Assembly: GCA_947034895.1 (NCBI GenBank)
Contig: OX344763.1
Location: forward strand, 67,909,093-67,973,092
Length of the DNA: 64,000 nucleotides
Reading direction: 5' to 3'
Origin: Rhytidiadelphus loreus
Lineage: Eukaryota; Streptophyta; Bryopsida; Hypnales; Hylocomiaceae
Below, one piece after another: positions 36,167 to 47,971 of this stretch (positions are counted from its first letter, which is position 1; every line of letters starts with the position of its first letter). A program made the position numbers and the translations under genes. Below the pieces are notes generated by a model. That model saw only the letters and a program-made list of their open reading frames with translations, ran no database searches and was not told the DNA's origin.

Positions 36167-37261
36167 CTATACTGGTGCTACTCCAAACTTTTTAGTCAAC
36201 TCAGTCAAAGGGACTGCTATATTGGCATATTTATAAATATATTGCCAATAATACCCTACATGACCCAGAAATGCTCTCACATCCGTCACTGTGTTGGGTT
36301 GTGGTAATTGGACAATAATTGCCACTTTATCTGGATCCATAGCAATTCCTTGACTAGAAACAATATGACCTACTAGTTTATTAAAAAGAACTGCAAACTG
36401 GGATTTGGCTGCATTTATAGATATTCCATATTCTTCACATTTGTCAAAACATTTTTCTGAACATTCTGCATGCTTTTCTTTTGAACTATAAACACAAAAA
36501 TCATCTAAAAATATTTCCATGAATTTTCTTAAATATTCTTGAAATGCAATAGTCATTAATCTTTGGAAGGTAGCAAGGGCATTGCATAATCCAAATGGCA
36601 TTTTAGTGTGGGCAAAAATACCCCAATCAGTAGTAAATGCGGTTAATAATCTATAAATTTCAGCAATTTGAATTTGGTTATAACCCGAAAATCCATCCAT
36701 AAAAGAATAACATTCATACCCAGCCACACCATCTAAAAGTGTGTCTGTAAATGGCAAAGGAAAATGATCCTTTTTAGTCACACTATTTAGTTTTCTATAG
36801 TCTTGACAAATTCTTAATTTTCCATTCTTTTTGGGTACTATAACAATTGGTGAAACCCATTCACTATGGGGGACTTCAAAAATAAACCCACAAGCTAATA
36901 ACTTGTCTATTTCCTCTTTAACCATTAATGAATATTTAGGATTCATCCTATATTGTCTTTGTCATACGGGTTTAGCATCTATTTCTAAAATAATATTATG
37001 CTCACAAATATCTGGTGGTACACCCTTTAGATCTGCATAAGTCCATGCAAAGGAGCCTTGATGTTTTTTAAAGAATCGATGCTAGTTTTCATATTCAAAT
37101 TTAGTAATTTTAGAGTAAATTTTAATAAATTTTGGATCTCTTTGAGTTCCTAAATTCATATCTTGTACTGGTGTATTCAAAGATTCTCTATAAGTCCGCT
37201 TTTGCAAAGGGGTTGAGTCACTATTTGCTAACAAATTTTCTACGTCTTGAGTATCAGAGGG
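36167..37261 (-). pseudogene. Ty3/gypsy reverse transcriptase region (broken)
   Basis: The core open frame is 36946-36167 with LRICQDYRKLNSVTKKDHFP, FMDGFSGYNQI, MPFGLCNA and the catalytic FLDDF box (YxDD equivalent). Upstream, the same frame continues to about 37,261 across TGA at 36,962 and TAG at 37,083 with recognisable AFAWTYADLKGVPPDICEH. The TAG sits where a Trp is expected. Confidence 0.93.
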
Positions 37262-38240
37262 TAAGTCAGGTTCTCCTCCGATTGATTTTCAATTCTAATA
37301 TTCAAAACTTCAAAATTTTCCCATGCCAAAATGGCATCATCCGAATCATCAATTTGAACTAAAAGGGTGAAGTACTCACCAATCCCCAAACTTCTATAAG
37401 GTAGTTCTTTAGAAACTTTTTGAATAGGTTCTGTATCACTCTTTTCACTTTCACTATCAGTAGGATTCTCAGTAGTTACATTGCTATCTTCTACTTGAGT
37501 TTCACCATGGTAAGTGGGTGGATAAAGAGGTAGGACCATCTTTTGTCCTTTTCCACTTATAGTAAGGGTTCCTTTGCCCCAATCATCCTGGACTTTGGCC
37601 ATGTATAGCCATGGTCTTCCTAATAAGATGGGGTAGGTAGACATGGTATCTATAAGTTTAAAAACTATATAATAAATTGTATAATCAATACCCCCAATAG
37701 TAGTGACAATTTGGGTTAAAATTCCCATTGGTTTTATCCTACTTTGATCCGCCATTCTTAAAGTTATAGGGGTAGGAGTCATAGTGGTTAATCCTAGTTC
37801 TTCCATTGTTTCAAAGTTCATAAGATTAACACTAGATCCACTATCAATTTGTGCTCCTTGGATCAATGACCCATCTATTGTAACATCCACTATTGGTGCA
37901 CTAGGATCTCTAGAAATTTCATGAATTTCTACAATTTTGGCTCTTTTCCTTATTAAAGATGCAGTTAAATCACTTCTGCACTTTGGTGAAATAGCCAGTA
38001 ATTGTTTCAAGCTTATTAAGGGTTGAATTTTATCAAGGTTTGCTAAAACATTATAAGGTTCCATACTGTCTATTAATTTCATACTTCGTGGAACTTTATG
38101 TTTTACCGAATTTTGATTACTCATATTAACCCTTTTAGCAAGAATTTGATAAAAACTGGGTAAGGGATGTTTAGGTACTAGAGGATGAATAATTTTTAAT
38201 GGTTCTTGAAGGGGTTTAATATTTTGATTTAATTTTTCAT
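37240..38240 (-). pseudogene. Ty3/gypsy protease region, 5' truncated
   Basis: The frame contains the retropepsin-type IDSGSSVNLMN active site (about 37,810-37,840) and the downstream ILLGRPWLY motif. It opens near 38,240 within the element and reads through Met 38124, with no gag zinc knuckle before it. A one-base frameshift near 37,262 separates it from the reverse transcriptase frame. Confidence 0.88.
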
Positions 38241-38835
38241 GCCTTTAAGGCCTTATTCATTAATTTGAGACAATTTGGCAATTTTGAGACTTTGAAAATA
38301 AGGGTGTGAAGCTCTAATGTAGTAATACTTATCAAACTCAAAGGAAAATGAAAATTATTGAACCTATTTTTACAAAAGGGTGGGTGATGGTCGTGAGGTG
38401 CCAAATCTAATGCCGAGGTAGCAGGTTCTTACCTAGTGTGAAATGAACCTCTCGTGTGACAACAAACACTTGTAGTGTAATTCCTTAACATACTTGTCCC
38501 TCCCCCAAATAAAAACAATGTGGAATTACAAGAATGGACATCATGTAAAACATTCACATGTTTAGTGTCAAGAATTGAGTAGTAGATGGAAATGCGGGTG
38601 AAAATACATTCACTACTGTTAATTGTCTCACTAAGTAATTTCATCCAATGGACAAAGTAAATCTAACAATGTCATATGAATCTAAATGACCTACAAAATT
38701 AGATGCTTATTGTTCATGCAATCTCTCAACTATCGTTAGTCTTCGTTTTTTATTTTTTATTTACCATGCTATTTATAGTAAGGGACGCTTTGAAGCCTAT
38801 GGCTTCAAGAAATATTACCTCATCTCAAAGAGTCG
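38241..38835. other. Spacer between gypsy copy and family B tail
   Basis: AT-rich with no supportable gene. It holds the 5' truncation point of the gypsy copy and the downstream end of family B, neither of which shows a clear terminal repeat. Confidence 0.45.
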
Positions 38836-39767
38836 CTATTTGCCTATACAATTGTTCTTAGCTGCCTCTAACGCTTTCAGCTTCGCCAACCCTCTAAATA
38901 TATCCTCGCGTCGAGAGTGATAATGGGGCCCACTTCCACCGTCCATCGCTCCGGAGTAGCCCACACTTTGAGAGTCACTCTCCTTCTGCTTCAACTTGAA
39001 GGTGCTTCGTGGAACCTCTGAAGTGGACAAAGATTTTGACCCATGAGGACGTGGCCTTGGGAGCATTGACTTCACATTGCTTATGTACGGGAGTCTAGAT
39101 CTAGTTGATTTGGTGTCCAGAGATCTCCTTTGGTCTCTTATAATCCTTTGACGAAATAAGGAGTCAATTGAGGGCGACCGCCTACCTCCTCCAGATAGTG
39201 AAGGGCTTGGTCGATTACCCTCGAGGCGAGGCAAACGAGCCGCCCTTAGAGGACCCACTTCGTCACTCTTTGTATACCTTCCCGGGAACGACGTCGTCTT
39301 CGTGGCTGTGACGGGGACACCTGGGCGGTCAAGCTCTGGGAAAATAGGATCCTGAATTGGAGGATCTTGAGTGCCCCCGTGAATGGGAAGATGTAGTTTT
39401 TTATTGGTCCCCGCCTCATTCTGCAATGTTGGGGAGAATGAGCATCCTTGATTCGAGGATGCGCGCTTCAACGGGGATGGGGAACAAACGGGGGTCCTCC
39501 CCGGTCCTCGGCTTGGAGGGCTGTCCACGGCGCCGTCCTCCACGTCTCCCTTAGAGAAGTCAATGGCCGCAGAAGCAGCGTCCTCGGCCGTGCGCATCAT
39601 GAAAGGACAGGAGAACACTGACGACATGAACGTCCCACCATGAGATTTGGATTCCGATTCCGATTCCGATCCGGACGACATCAAGAGCGACTTCTCCGAT
39701 CCAGAGAGGAGGCTCCTTGTCATCCTCAGCCTCTTGGGCGAGTCTCTGACATTTTGAGCTCCAACCT
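38836..39767 (-). CDS. Family B basic tail protein or exon (intact frame)
   Basis: The exon starts after a good acceptor (TCTTCTTGCAG at 39,768) and stays open for about 310 codons to the stop at 38836. The product is Ser/Pro/Arg-rich and probably disordered, with an SESESES acidic stretch near the N-terminus and a C-terminal helix (REDIFRGLAKLKALEAAK). That helix resembles the end of the family A tail at 18,762 and follows the NIF gene in the same way. Two family B words lie inside codons: TTACCCTCGAGGCGAGGCAA at 39215-39234 and GCATCCTTGATTCGAGGATG at 39442. No known domain is recognised. Confidence 0.55.
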
Positions 39768-39982
39768 GCAAGAAGATAGAAATTTTACAAGTTTCCTATA
39801 CATTCCCGCCAAGGCCCAAACCAGACGACACAAGCGCAGATCCAAAACGACAGAAACGCACAACTTGTTAACGTAAATTCTGAACCGAATACATATTTAT
39901 TTACAAATTATACAAATGTACAAAATATACAATCACAAATTACAAAATGTCCACTGCACGGATTGCGGGGCAAAAGACTACT

Positions 39983-40686
39983 CTAAGGCCTACATCCATC
40001 GGGCTCTATAACTACAGCGAACCCAGGAAGTTCGAAACGGGAGTCAAAAATCTGTGTGGAATCTCTCATCATCGAGACGATGCCTTGCACATACTTAGAT
40101 ATATACACTAACGGCCTTTCCCCTATCCGGTTGACCTACACATACTCCCATAGGCGACCGGGTTCACACTCCATTTCCAGACGCCCGAGCCACGGCAGAA
40201 GTTCCCCCATGAGGAAGTTGTCCAGCCGCTGACCATGACGCCAGGAGCGAAGGAATATGGCATTCCCCTTCTCATTGCAGACACTCTTTTCGGGAGAGTC
40301 GTCAATGAGAAGGGTGTTGTCTCTAGTGAGGGCCTCATCCCCACCCACCATCGTGAACACCTGCTTGGACTAGACCTTCAGGAAGACCGGCTTCTTATCA
40401 AAGTGGAGGAAAGTCCCTTGGAAGGTTTCAATCTTCCTGCAATGGTCTTGTCCCAGACCTTCGAAGGGGGCCCTGATCCCCTTGAAAAGGTGCTCCGCCA
40501 CCATCTCCGTAGTGGAGTGCTTCATGGAGGACCAGACAACGACCCTCGCCATGATCTCTGAGACCTCATGCAGGAAGTCGCGCAGATTTTGCCTAGCAAA
40601 TATTGCCTTGGGTCCTACGAGGGTGGGGTTCAAGTGGCATAGATTATTTTGTTCGACACTATACGGTTTAAATCTCCTAGAGTATG
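39983..40686 (-). pseudogene. Family B NIF/FCP1-type phosphatase-like gene, 3' part
   Basis: This holds motif II (VVVWSSMKHST) and motif III (TLLIDDSPEKS) with the following LLPWL, homologous to 17,270-17,750. Stops are TAG at 40370 and TAG at 40136; the natural end appears to be TAG at 39983. The 5' part lies 3.4 kb away at 44,130-44,256, separated by the family C insertion. Rejoining across one copy of the GTATG target duplication aligns the two parts with the uninterrupted family A protein, apart from a one-base frameshift before the join. Confidence 0.75.
40682..40686. other. Left target-site duplication of family C insertion
   Basis: GTATG at 40682-40686 directly precedes the element start TGTCGCAGTAC. 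The matching GTATG is at 44125-44129. Confidence 0.75.
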
Positions 40687-43600
40687 TGTCGCAGTACAGG
40701 ATAAGCAATTTCCATGTTATACTACCAAAAACCACTCTAAAGTATAACAAAAGTGATTTTAAAGATCGAACCCACGAGATTCTGTGAAGTATTCACCCTA
40801 TTTACGATTCTAAGCTAAGTCAGTCTCCAACAACACCTTTCCGGTCCTACTCCTGCAACCGGAAAACCACACAACCCGCAGAAATAACTCCCGGATTCTA
40901 TTCAACTTCCGGTCAAGGACATAATCCGGTCCTGGAAGTAATCCGGCCAGTAAATCTACGACAAAACCAGGACTTTCTAACTTCCGGTCCTGAGTACGAC
41001 TCTGAGACCAACCAATTCTGGTCTCTTCTCACTAACTCAAGTAACCTATCCGGTTTGATTTAACCTCTGTTTCACCATCAGAGGGATCGCCGCTTGAATT
41101 TGAGAGTGGCAGGCCCGCCGCTCCTTCCGTGACTTATAGTGGCTGAAGACCCACTTCTTCTACTCTACTCTCCTATTCTAATCCAGATCCGGTTTGATCT
41201 TTCAGAGTAACCCGGAAACAAATCCGGACTACAGGTCACACAAAGACCCCCCGTACGATCCACTCATATTACAACGACGATGGTGCTGCGTTCGGGTAGT
41301 ACGAAGCAAGGCGGCTACAAGTCTATCCGTCCGTTCCAATTCTACAAAGATTCTTCCGTTCGCCACTACAGCAATGAGACCTCACAGGAGTTCGGACACT
41401 CAACCGGATTCCCTACCCAGGAGTTCTAGCGCACCTAAGGATCCCTTCCCTATTCGCCTAGCCTAGCAACGGCTTTCTCAATCGGAATACTGAATCTCAA
41501 TAGAACTGAGGCACTGGAATAGACTCCCAACTCTTACTACTTGCCCACATGCACTAAAAAACCGGAACACAAACACCAAAGGGAGAAACCCAAAGTCAAA
41601 CTCCAAATGCACTCCTAACTCCTCACAAATTTGTCCTGCCAATCTTTGGGAGACCATACAAACAAAAAGCAAATAGAATACAAAAGAAGTTTAAACAATG
41701 GAATGACTCCCATTCTCCATCTCAGAGAATGTTTTTATATACACTGAAAAGTTTCAAAAGCACAAAAGTGTCCCAGAAAGTCCGCACAAAAAATCCGCAC
41801 AAAACTTTCGGGATAAGATTCGCCGTCAAAACCGGATTTGATCCGGTTACAAAACCCTAACTAAAACCGGGAACGAATCCGGTTCCTAACTAACAGATCG
41901 GGAACTAATCCGGTCTGGTTACAACTAACAATCCGACTAGACATCTAATATTTACCAACAAGGAGAACTCCTACTAAGCTCCCGTACTTGCCTTCGGTGC
42001 GTCACTCCCAGGCTCTGGCAGAAGTTCATTGAAGATGTCCTGCAAATTCCGGGCTCGCTCACTAGTAGCAGGATCCGGCTTGTCTGGTGATGAGTCCACC
42101 TCAATAAGTTTTGACAATCCGGTTCTCGCCGTTGACCGCTCCTTCTTCGATTGAGGAGTGACTTCCACACCTTCCGGGAGTAACTCTGGCAAGGAGAGAT
42201 CCGACAAGCGGAGACTCCTCGAGAGTACTGTCCCGGTCAACCTCACGCTGCTCCAGCTCATTTGGTCCACAGCTTCCCGAGCTCCTACCAGAATCGTCTC
42301 CAACTTCTCGGAGAAGTTTGATAGAATCCGGACCATCCGGAAACCGGATGGCTTCTTGTCCGCTAGCCACCCTTCATCAAACAGCTTCGCCTTCGCCAAT
42401 ACCATTCCGGACTCCCCGAACGTTTCGATCATGAGCTTTGCTGTCTTCTGGGTCGCATCCGCCATTTCCCTCGTGGCGGTCATGTCTTCCTTGAAGGTGG
42501 CAATCTCCCCCTTCAGCATGTCGACTTTGTTTTGTAGCCGACCATTGTCCTCCTTCAGCTTCCGGTCCTTGTCCGGATTACTGATAAGGTTTGCTATTAC
42601 CTTGGGCAGCTGGCGATCCGGTGATGCTCCTGCTAGCTTCCCGATCTTCTCGAGTGTAATTCGCTTACACTCCCAGTCAACACGGATGTCAGCGATGGCT
42701 AACACCAGAGTGTTGAAGAGGTCAATTGAGCTACCTTCTCCAGTTACTGGTTTCTTGTCCGGTTTCCGTTTCGGTTCTGTTGGCTCCCTAGTCGGTGTAC
42801 CTCTCCCGTGTGGAGGCGTCATCTTCTGCCTCTTCACCCACTTCAACTGCCCATCCTCGTCCTCCGTGTCTTCTTCTTTAGTTTCCGTCCCTTCGTCTTC
42901 CGGTTCTTCGTCAGTCTTCGACTCCCTGTACTTTAGGATGGACTCCTGAGCTCTCCAGGTCTTCTCCTCCGTCTCCGTCAGGACCTGATCATGGTGATAC
43001 AAGTGAAGGAGATAGGAAGAGAGAAGTGTTGGCCTACTCTTCCCTATCCGGGGTACCAGATTGTTCACCAGGTCACTTAGTACCCGGGCCCAATCTGCCT
43101 TTCGCTGACCGGAAAGCGCACCGAAGATTGTATTTCCGAGGGTCACTGTTACCCTCGTCGGCCGCTCCGGATGGAATATCGGAATCAGAAACTTGAGTAG
43201 GTTCTGGTTCCGCTCATCCACGCAATCGTCCACCGCGAATCCGTCCTTCGGGTTGGCTGGTTCCGCAAATTTCCCCTTAATGTACTCGTCCTTCCGGTTG
43301 GCGGTACCCGAACCGCCTGACCGGAAATCGTATACTTCCTTCCACTTGTCTTCCGTCCAGCGGCCTGGGTTGCCTCTGACGGTGTTGTCGAAGGCGTTCG
43401 AGACTTTCCCCAATATCTCCTGAACTACCTTCCCTTCCTTAAACCCCCAGGGTTAATCTATCAGACCCGCGTAGCCCAAAGTGGTGAGATCCTCCATGAG
43501 AGCGGCCTTTTCCGGTTCCCATGAGGGGATGACCGGAATCACCTTCTTCAGTTTGATCTCCGCCGTGGCTATGCTTTGTCTGGGCCTACGTAACTGCGGC

Positions 43601-44124
43601 ATGGACGCACTCCGCTCAAAACACTTACCGATTCTACCTTCCTTTCCACTCCTAGCCGCACGTCCCGTATCTCACTTTCCCTCACAGCGCATAACCGGAA
43701 AGCGACAAATTTGCAACTGCGGATTTCCAACCCCGTAGCGCACAAAGACAATAGTCAATAATTTCACTCTTCCTCACAGATATGACAAGAAACCCAACTG
43801 GACAGCACAACAGCAGCGAGAGGGCTCCTACACACAGGGTTTGAAAAAGGGGAACTAACTGGCAGGGCGCTCCTTTATATACTGCCGGCGCCACCAAATT
43901 AGGTCATCATTAACTAATCCGGTTAACCTAATCTAATCCGGTTATAATTCCTCCGGTCCCGAACTATTCTGGTTCAGGCTTATTATCCGGTTAGCTACCT
44001 TACTTCATTCCTGTCCTAAATTCCGGTTCTTACTTATCTGTAAACCGAATAGGAGTTCCTGCCAAGAACTTCTGATCCAAATTTGTAGATAACTTAAGAA
44101 AAAAACAAAAATCACGTTGCGATA
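40687..44124 (-). mobile_element. Family C element inserted in family B phosphatase gene
   Basis: The 3,438-bp element runs from TGTCGCAG (left) to TGCGATA (right), i.e. TGTCGCA versus TATCGCA as imperfect 7-bp terminal inverted repeats, flanked by GTATG on both sides. It carries one minus-strand gene and is full of CCGG-centred words (TCCGGA, ATCCGG, CCGGTT). No transposase or reverse transcriptase is visible, so it is non-autonomous or of an unrecognised class. A second copy lies at 50.7-54.4 kb in the other orientation; both share a CCTCTGA.GGT.AAACAGAGGT block near the 3' end. Confidence 0.75.
41974..43602 (-). pseudogene. Family C gene, copy 1 (one in-frame stop)
   Basis: ATG at 43602 (MPQLRRPRQS) opens a frame that continues to 41974, broken only by a TAA near 43,454. 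It aligns along its length with the intact copy at 51,174-53,090: PGRWTEDKWKEVYDF, AVDDCVDERNQNLLKFL, RVTVTLGNTIFGAL and SSYLLHLYHHDQV have clear counterparts. Then come an acidic linker, a helical stretch (ERIT-type heptads around KEDNGRLQNKVDMLKGEIA) and a charged tail. No known domain is recognised. The N-terminal block also matches the family D gene. The function is unknown; a DNA-binding or gag-like structural role is possible. Confidence 0.7.
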
Positions 44125-44129
44125 GTATG
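44125..44129. other. Right target-site duplication of family C insertion
   Basis: GTATG at 44125-44129 follows the element end GTTGCGATA and matches 40682-40686. Confidence 0.75.
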
Positions 44130-44256
44130 ATTTGGGCTCACAATGGCACAAGATTCCGTTTAGTCGAACACTATATTCAGCCACCTCCTTCGGTCAGGCA
44201 CTACGGGCGAGACATTCCGCGGCACGAGCTCTCTGGTTCCCTCAAATCCTACCTGA
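44130..44256 (-). pseudogene. Family B NIF/FCP1-type gene, 5' exon
   Basis: After an acceptor-like TTTAATCAG the frame reads to RRRWLNIVFD, followed by a TAA and TESC. It aligns with KWMNIILDLNE of the family A phosphatase, so this is HAD motif I. The nucleophilic Asp is kept; the next codon is a stop. The exon is cut by the family C element at 44,124. Confidence 0.65.
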
Positions 44257-44832
44257 TTAAATCAAGACAACATAGAAATGGAGTTACCTGTTTGAATGTA
44301 GAATCAAGTGAGCCCGACAATGGGAAGGAGCACTGAAATCCACTAATCGACTGCTTGCTTTCCTTAGGAAAAGCTTTCATTGCCATCGGGCGGTGCAAAC
44401 TTCTAGGAATGTTTGGCTGAGCAACATAACATTGTCAGGAAAATGCAATTAGATTGACGCATATGGAAATTGAATCGCATACATATTTATTTACAAATAT
44501 TAGAGAGATACATTTCGACGACGCCACCCACATCTGAGGCCAGAAAACATCACAAGTGAATGCTATGCTACACTAGTCTACACGGGGCACTATGAAGACA
44601 ACTTCGTTAGGATTTCAACGCCAAAAAATCAAAGAGGACCGTCTTGTCAAGCCAAATGCATAGAGTATAAGTGATAGGAAGAGCGACTCACCCACATCCC
44701 TTAATTTTACCCTCAACTCGAGGATACTCATATCAGAATGCGGAGACTACGTGATCGACAACGAAGAGGTGACTTCTACGCATAGACAATGTATAGACAT
44801 AGATTAAGTAAGAAGAAATCAAGAGAGCATAC
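44257..44832 (-). other. Family B spacer or intron with a family word
   Basis: No coding sequence is clear. TACCCTCAACTCGAGGATA (44708-44726) is a family B word. The stretch links the fusion gene's last visible donor to the NIF 5' exon. Confidence 0.5.
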
Positions 44833-45080
44833 CTCAACGAACCGTCAAGCTGTTGATCTCTTCCTTCTTGCGATGGTGCCTTAGAAGGCATTTCGTCGCC
44901 TCCGTCAAAAGTATTGTCCTGCAGGAAGTCGTCGTAGTCGCCGTAGTCAACTTGTTCCTGGTCGGGCACATGAGCAGGAGTTGTGTCTGCCATCTCCTGC
45001 CTGGACGGTGTGCATTGAGGAGCATCCACAGAAGCGTCGCCAACCCTCTCATCTGGGGGTAGGGAAGGTCCCACTTCAGA

Positions 45081-45222
45081 TTTATCCTCGAGTCGAGGAT
45101 AAATCCCAGGAACTCGACCAAGGGATGACGAAGAGGGAACAGGACGACTCCCACGACCGAGTCCATCACCTGCTTGCGCAGGTGGAGGATTCTTGACAAG
45201 TGTATCCTCGTGTTGAGGATCC
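45081..45222. repeat. Family B words inside the fusion gene's last exon
   Basis: TATCCTCGAGTCGAGGATA (within 45081-45103) is a perfect palindrome inside the reading frame, and TATCCTCGTGTTGAGGATCC (45203-45222) is a diverged copy. They show that the word spreads into coding sequence as well as introns. Confidence 0.85.
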
Positions 45223-46336
45223 GTCATCCCAGAGACCAGTTTACGGGCCTGCTGCGACAAACCCGGTGTAGAGGGAGGGGGGATACGTGCAGACTCGAAG
45301 GGTGGCAGGCTCGGAACAAGAGCTAATTGGGATTTCTTTAATGCAAATAAGTCGTGCATTTGTTTTTCAAGAACTTCCAGTCGTTCCGTTGTGGCCTGGC
45401 TCTTGGCCTCCGATTCCTTGCTGGCGAGGAGAGTGTCCGCGATCTGCTTGTCTTTTTTGTCCAGCTCTTTCTAAATTGCCATCCTCTTCGCCACCTTCCT
45501 CGCCTTCCTCTCGACCATCGCCTACCACCACCCGATCTGAATCTTTCCGGGGATGGGAGTCGAAGGGACGTCAGGAATTTTGTCGTTGTCGTTGTCGCTA
45601 TCATCGAAATCCGACGAGTGCGGGAGCGTATCTGTGTCAATGTCGCTGAGATTTTCCTCGACACGCTCCACTTTTGATTTCAGTTTTCTGCCTTCCTTGC
45701 GACCCTGACGACTGGACCCTCGGCGTCTCTAGAGCTTTTCAATGCCGACTTCTTCTCCAACTTCTGCCTCTCCCGCAAGCGTTGCTGCTCCTGGAACTCC
45801 GTGTCAGTCTCGACATCTTCGAGCACAGGGTTGGGCACTTCACCATCCAGTCAAGGCTGAGCTTCCCATCGCACAATCGCATTGGCATTGGTGTTATACT
45901 CGTCAAGACCTCCGATGCCAACACTGGAGTCCCTATTTTCTTCAAGGGGAGAGACGTCGTCCCTTCCCGCGTCCCTAGCTTCAGCAGGAGGTGACGAATC
46001 CCTAGTTGAGTCAGTTGTTTCGGAACTAGAAACGTCGTTGCCATCCCCACTCCCTGACTTATCCCCCTCGTCTCCACTTCTAGACCCTTCCTCCTAAGAT
46101 GTAGTGTTAGTCTCATCACTACTCGTATAAGGAGACTGTAGGTCCTCTTCTGAGGGCGGTGAGACAGATGTCAGTATTGGCGCCTCGATGTACAAAGGCC
46201 TCAAGTACTTGACCGAATACGGTGAATTTGAATGCAAGAAATCATTCATATCCAAGAACTCTGCCGATTTCGTCATGGCACGGTGCAGCGTGCCCTTGTC
46301 CGTATTGACTAGGCCGTAGTAGTATGTCCCGAACAT

Positions 46337-46645
46337 CTGAGAACAAAATTTCGATAAGCAAATGTAAGATTTCAAAGCAAGTCAGAATTTACCTTCGACT
46401 CAAAGCTAAACTTTGGATCTACAGTAGCACTCGAGGACCACGATACCGCTATAAGCATTTAAATATAAATGGGATACTGAGGAATGCATGGTTAGGTGGA
46501 CAGCAACAACGAAATAATTAATCATGATTCATGACAGCAATTACCCTCGAGTTGAAGATAATCGACTGCCTCCAGAAGAGAATAATGAAATATTAGTGGA
46601 GGCAGAAGATGACAGACAGTATCCTCGAGTCGAGGATAAACCCAC
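46337..46645 (-). other. Predicted intron 2 of family B fusion gene with three family words
   Basis: The donor is GCCAAG|GTGGGT and the acceptor GTTCTCAG|ATGTTC, phase 0, at the same codon as family A intron 2. Family words lie at 46620-46640 (TATCCTCGAGTCGAGGATA, five bases inside the donor), 46541-46561 and 46388-46410. Confidence 0.8.
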
Positions 46646-47971
46646 CTTGGCGGCCAATGCAATCTTTGCTCCAGCGAAAATTCCCAAGACGTTTTCCTCA
46701 CAAATTGCAAAGCATTGGAGCATGTCGAAGTAGAACTCCATTCGGAGTTCGGAGGCATATATCCTCCACTTTGCCTCGTTGTTGTACTTACTTTCTTGGT
46801 AATACAAAATTCCGGTAGGACGGTATTTAGCCTTCACTCTGTCCCGCACTTCGTTGGCATGCTTGTCACCTCTCTTAAAGAGGAACAACATACGCACGTT
46901 AGGAGCGGTTTTAAACCGATTGGACACATTGTCCAACCGCTCCGCGCGGGACGCAATGTACACAAACTTCACGATGTCAAAGTCCGGCATGTCGACAATC
47001 GCGAATTTGTATGCCGAGTTGAAGTCCTCGTCTCCACCGAGAATCCAAAGCCAGATGCTTGCGTCTGTTGCCTGGGGTTCCAGATTGGTAGCCACGTACT
47101 CAAGGAACGGGTTTAGATTGGACATGTTATCAGGGACGGCGGGTCGGTCCATGTACCAGACATCCAGGATGGCAAATCAAAGGGGTCGGCTAATGTACTT
47201 GTACATTCCAGTCGTTACCAGCACTCTGGACTTCACGTCCATACCTTTGAACTCAAACCCTCCAGATTGTTTTTGAAGCCGATATTTTGACTTCATAAAC
47301 CTTTGAAACATTGTTGCCTCGTCCGCAAACTTCTCGCCAAGATCCTTGGCCCGCTTCAACTTTGCATCATTTGTAAGCCGTTTACTAAAGTATGACAGCT
47401 TTGGATAGGAGAGGAGGAAATCCCACGTTGACGACGAGAAGTTGTGCCTCTTCTTCCACGACCTCCAGACATCCAAGTCAGTGTCGTTGTTCTCATCTCG
47501 TAGTTTCAGACTGGGCTTTATTGTCATCAACTCTTTGTGGATGATTTTCTTCTTCTTCCTGGGCTCTACCTAGTCCTGAGTTGTTTGGTTATCCGGCACA
47601 AGATATTTTGTCTTGTCGACGGACACTTTTGGAGGTTTTAGCCTACAATCTTCGGTTAGATTGAGGAGATGCTTTGCAAAAGTCTCCATATCGCAGTCTG
47701 TGAAGTGGCCCAAATGCTTGAAGAACTCTCTCTTCAAGAAGAATGACTTTCGACTGAAATCATCCAAATCTCGAAAGAGCTGTCGGGTGACAGGCTCCAC
47801 AAGATAGCCCTCAGGGTACTTGGTGAGGAACTACTTCTAGAGCCTCCAGATATCATCACGTAGTGTGATAATCTTGATCTTGTTCTTCAGGTCACCGGCA
47901 TGTTTTATATTTTTTCCTTCTTTCTCGGGATTAATATTTTGGAATCGTTTCACCATCGCAGTAGTGAAACT

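Larger units (their letters stand above)
34365..38240 (-). mobile_element. Ty3/gypsy LTR retrotransposon, 5'-truncated and decayed
   Basis: The order on the minus strand is aspartic protease, reverse transcriptase, RNase H and integrase, then a purine tract at 34365-34379. Protease-RT-RNase H-integrase order defines Ty3/gypsy. Gag is missing: the frame opens near 38,240 with no zinc knuckle. Stops lie at 37,083 (TAG), 36,962 (TGA), 36,167 (TAG), 35,943 (TGA) and 35,567 (TGA), plus a frameshift near 37,262. Family conservation shows that the TAG at 36,167 replaces the Trp of APVWTDA and the TGA at 36,962 replaces an Arg in a KPVRQRQ-type motif. The copy is inactive. Confidence 0.95.

Noticed and set aside
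42158..42949. 263-codon plus-strand open frame
   Set aside because: It is the antisense shadow of the family C gene; Ser-rich composition reflects the complementary codons.
40687..44124. Family C insertion as a complete LTR retrotransposon
   Set aside because: It has a 5-bp duplication and starts with TG, but no second copy of the end sequence was found inside to make LTRs, and no pol motifs are present.
45287..46119. Several overlapping open frames on both strands
   Set aside because: They are alternative frames of the acidic, low-complexity tail of the family B fusion gene. The frame with homology to family A was preferred.
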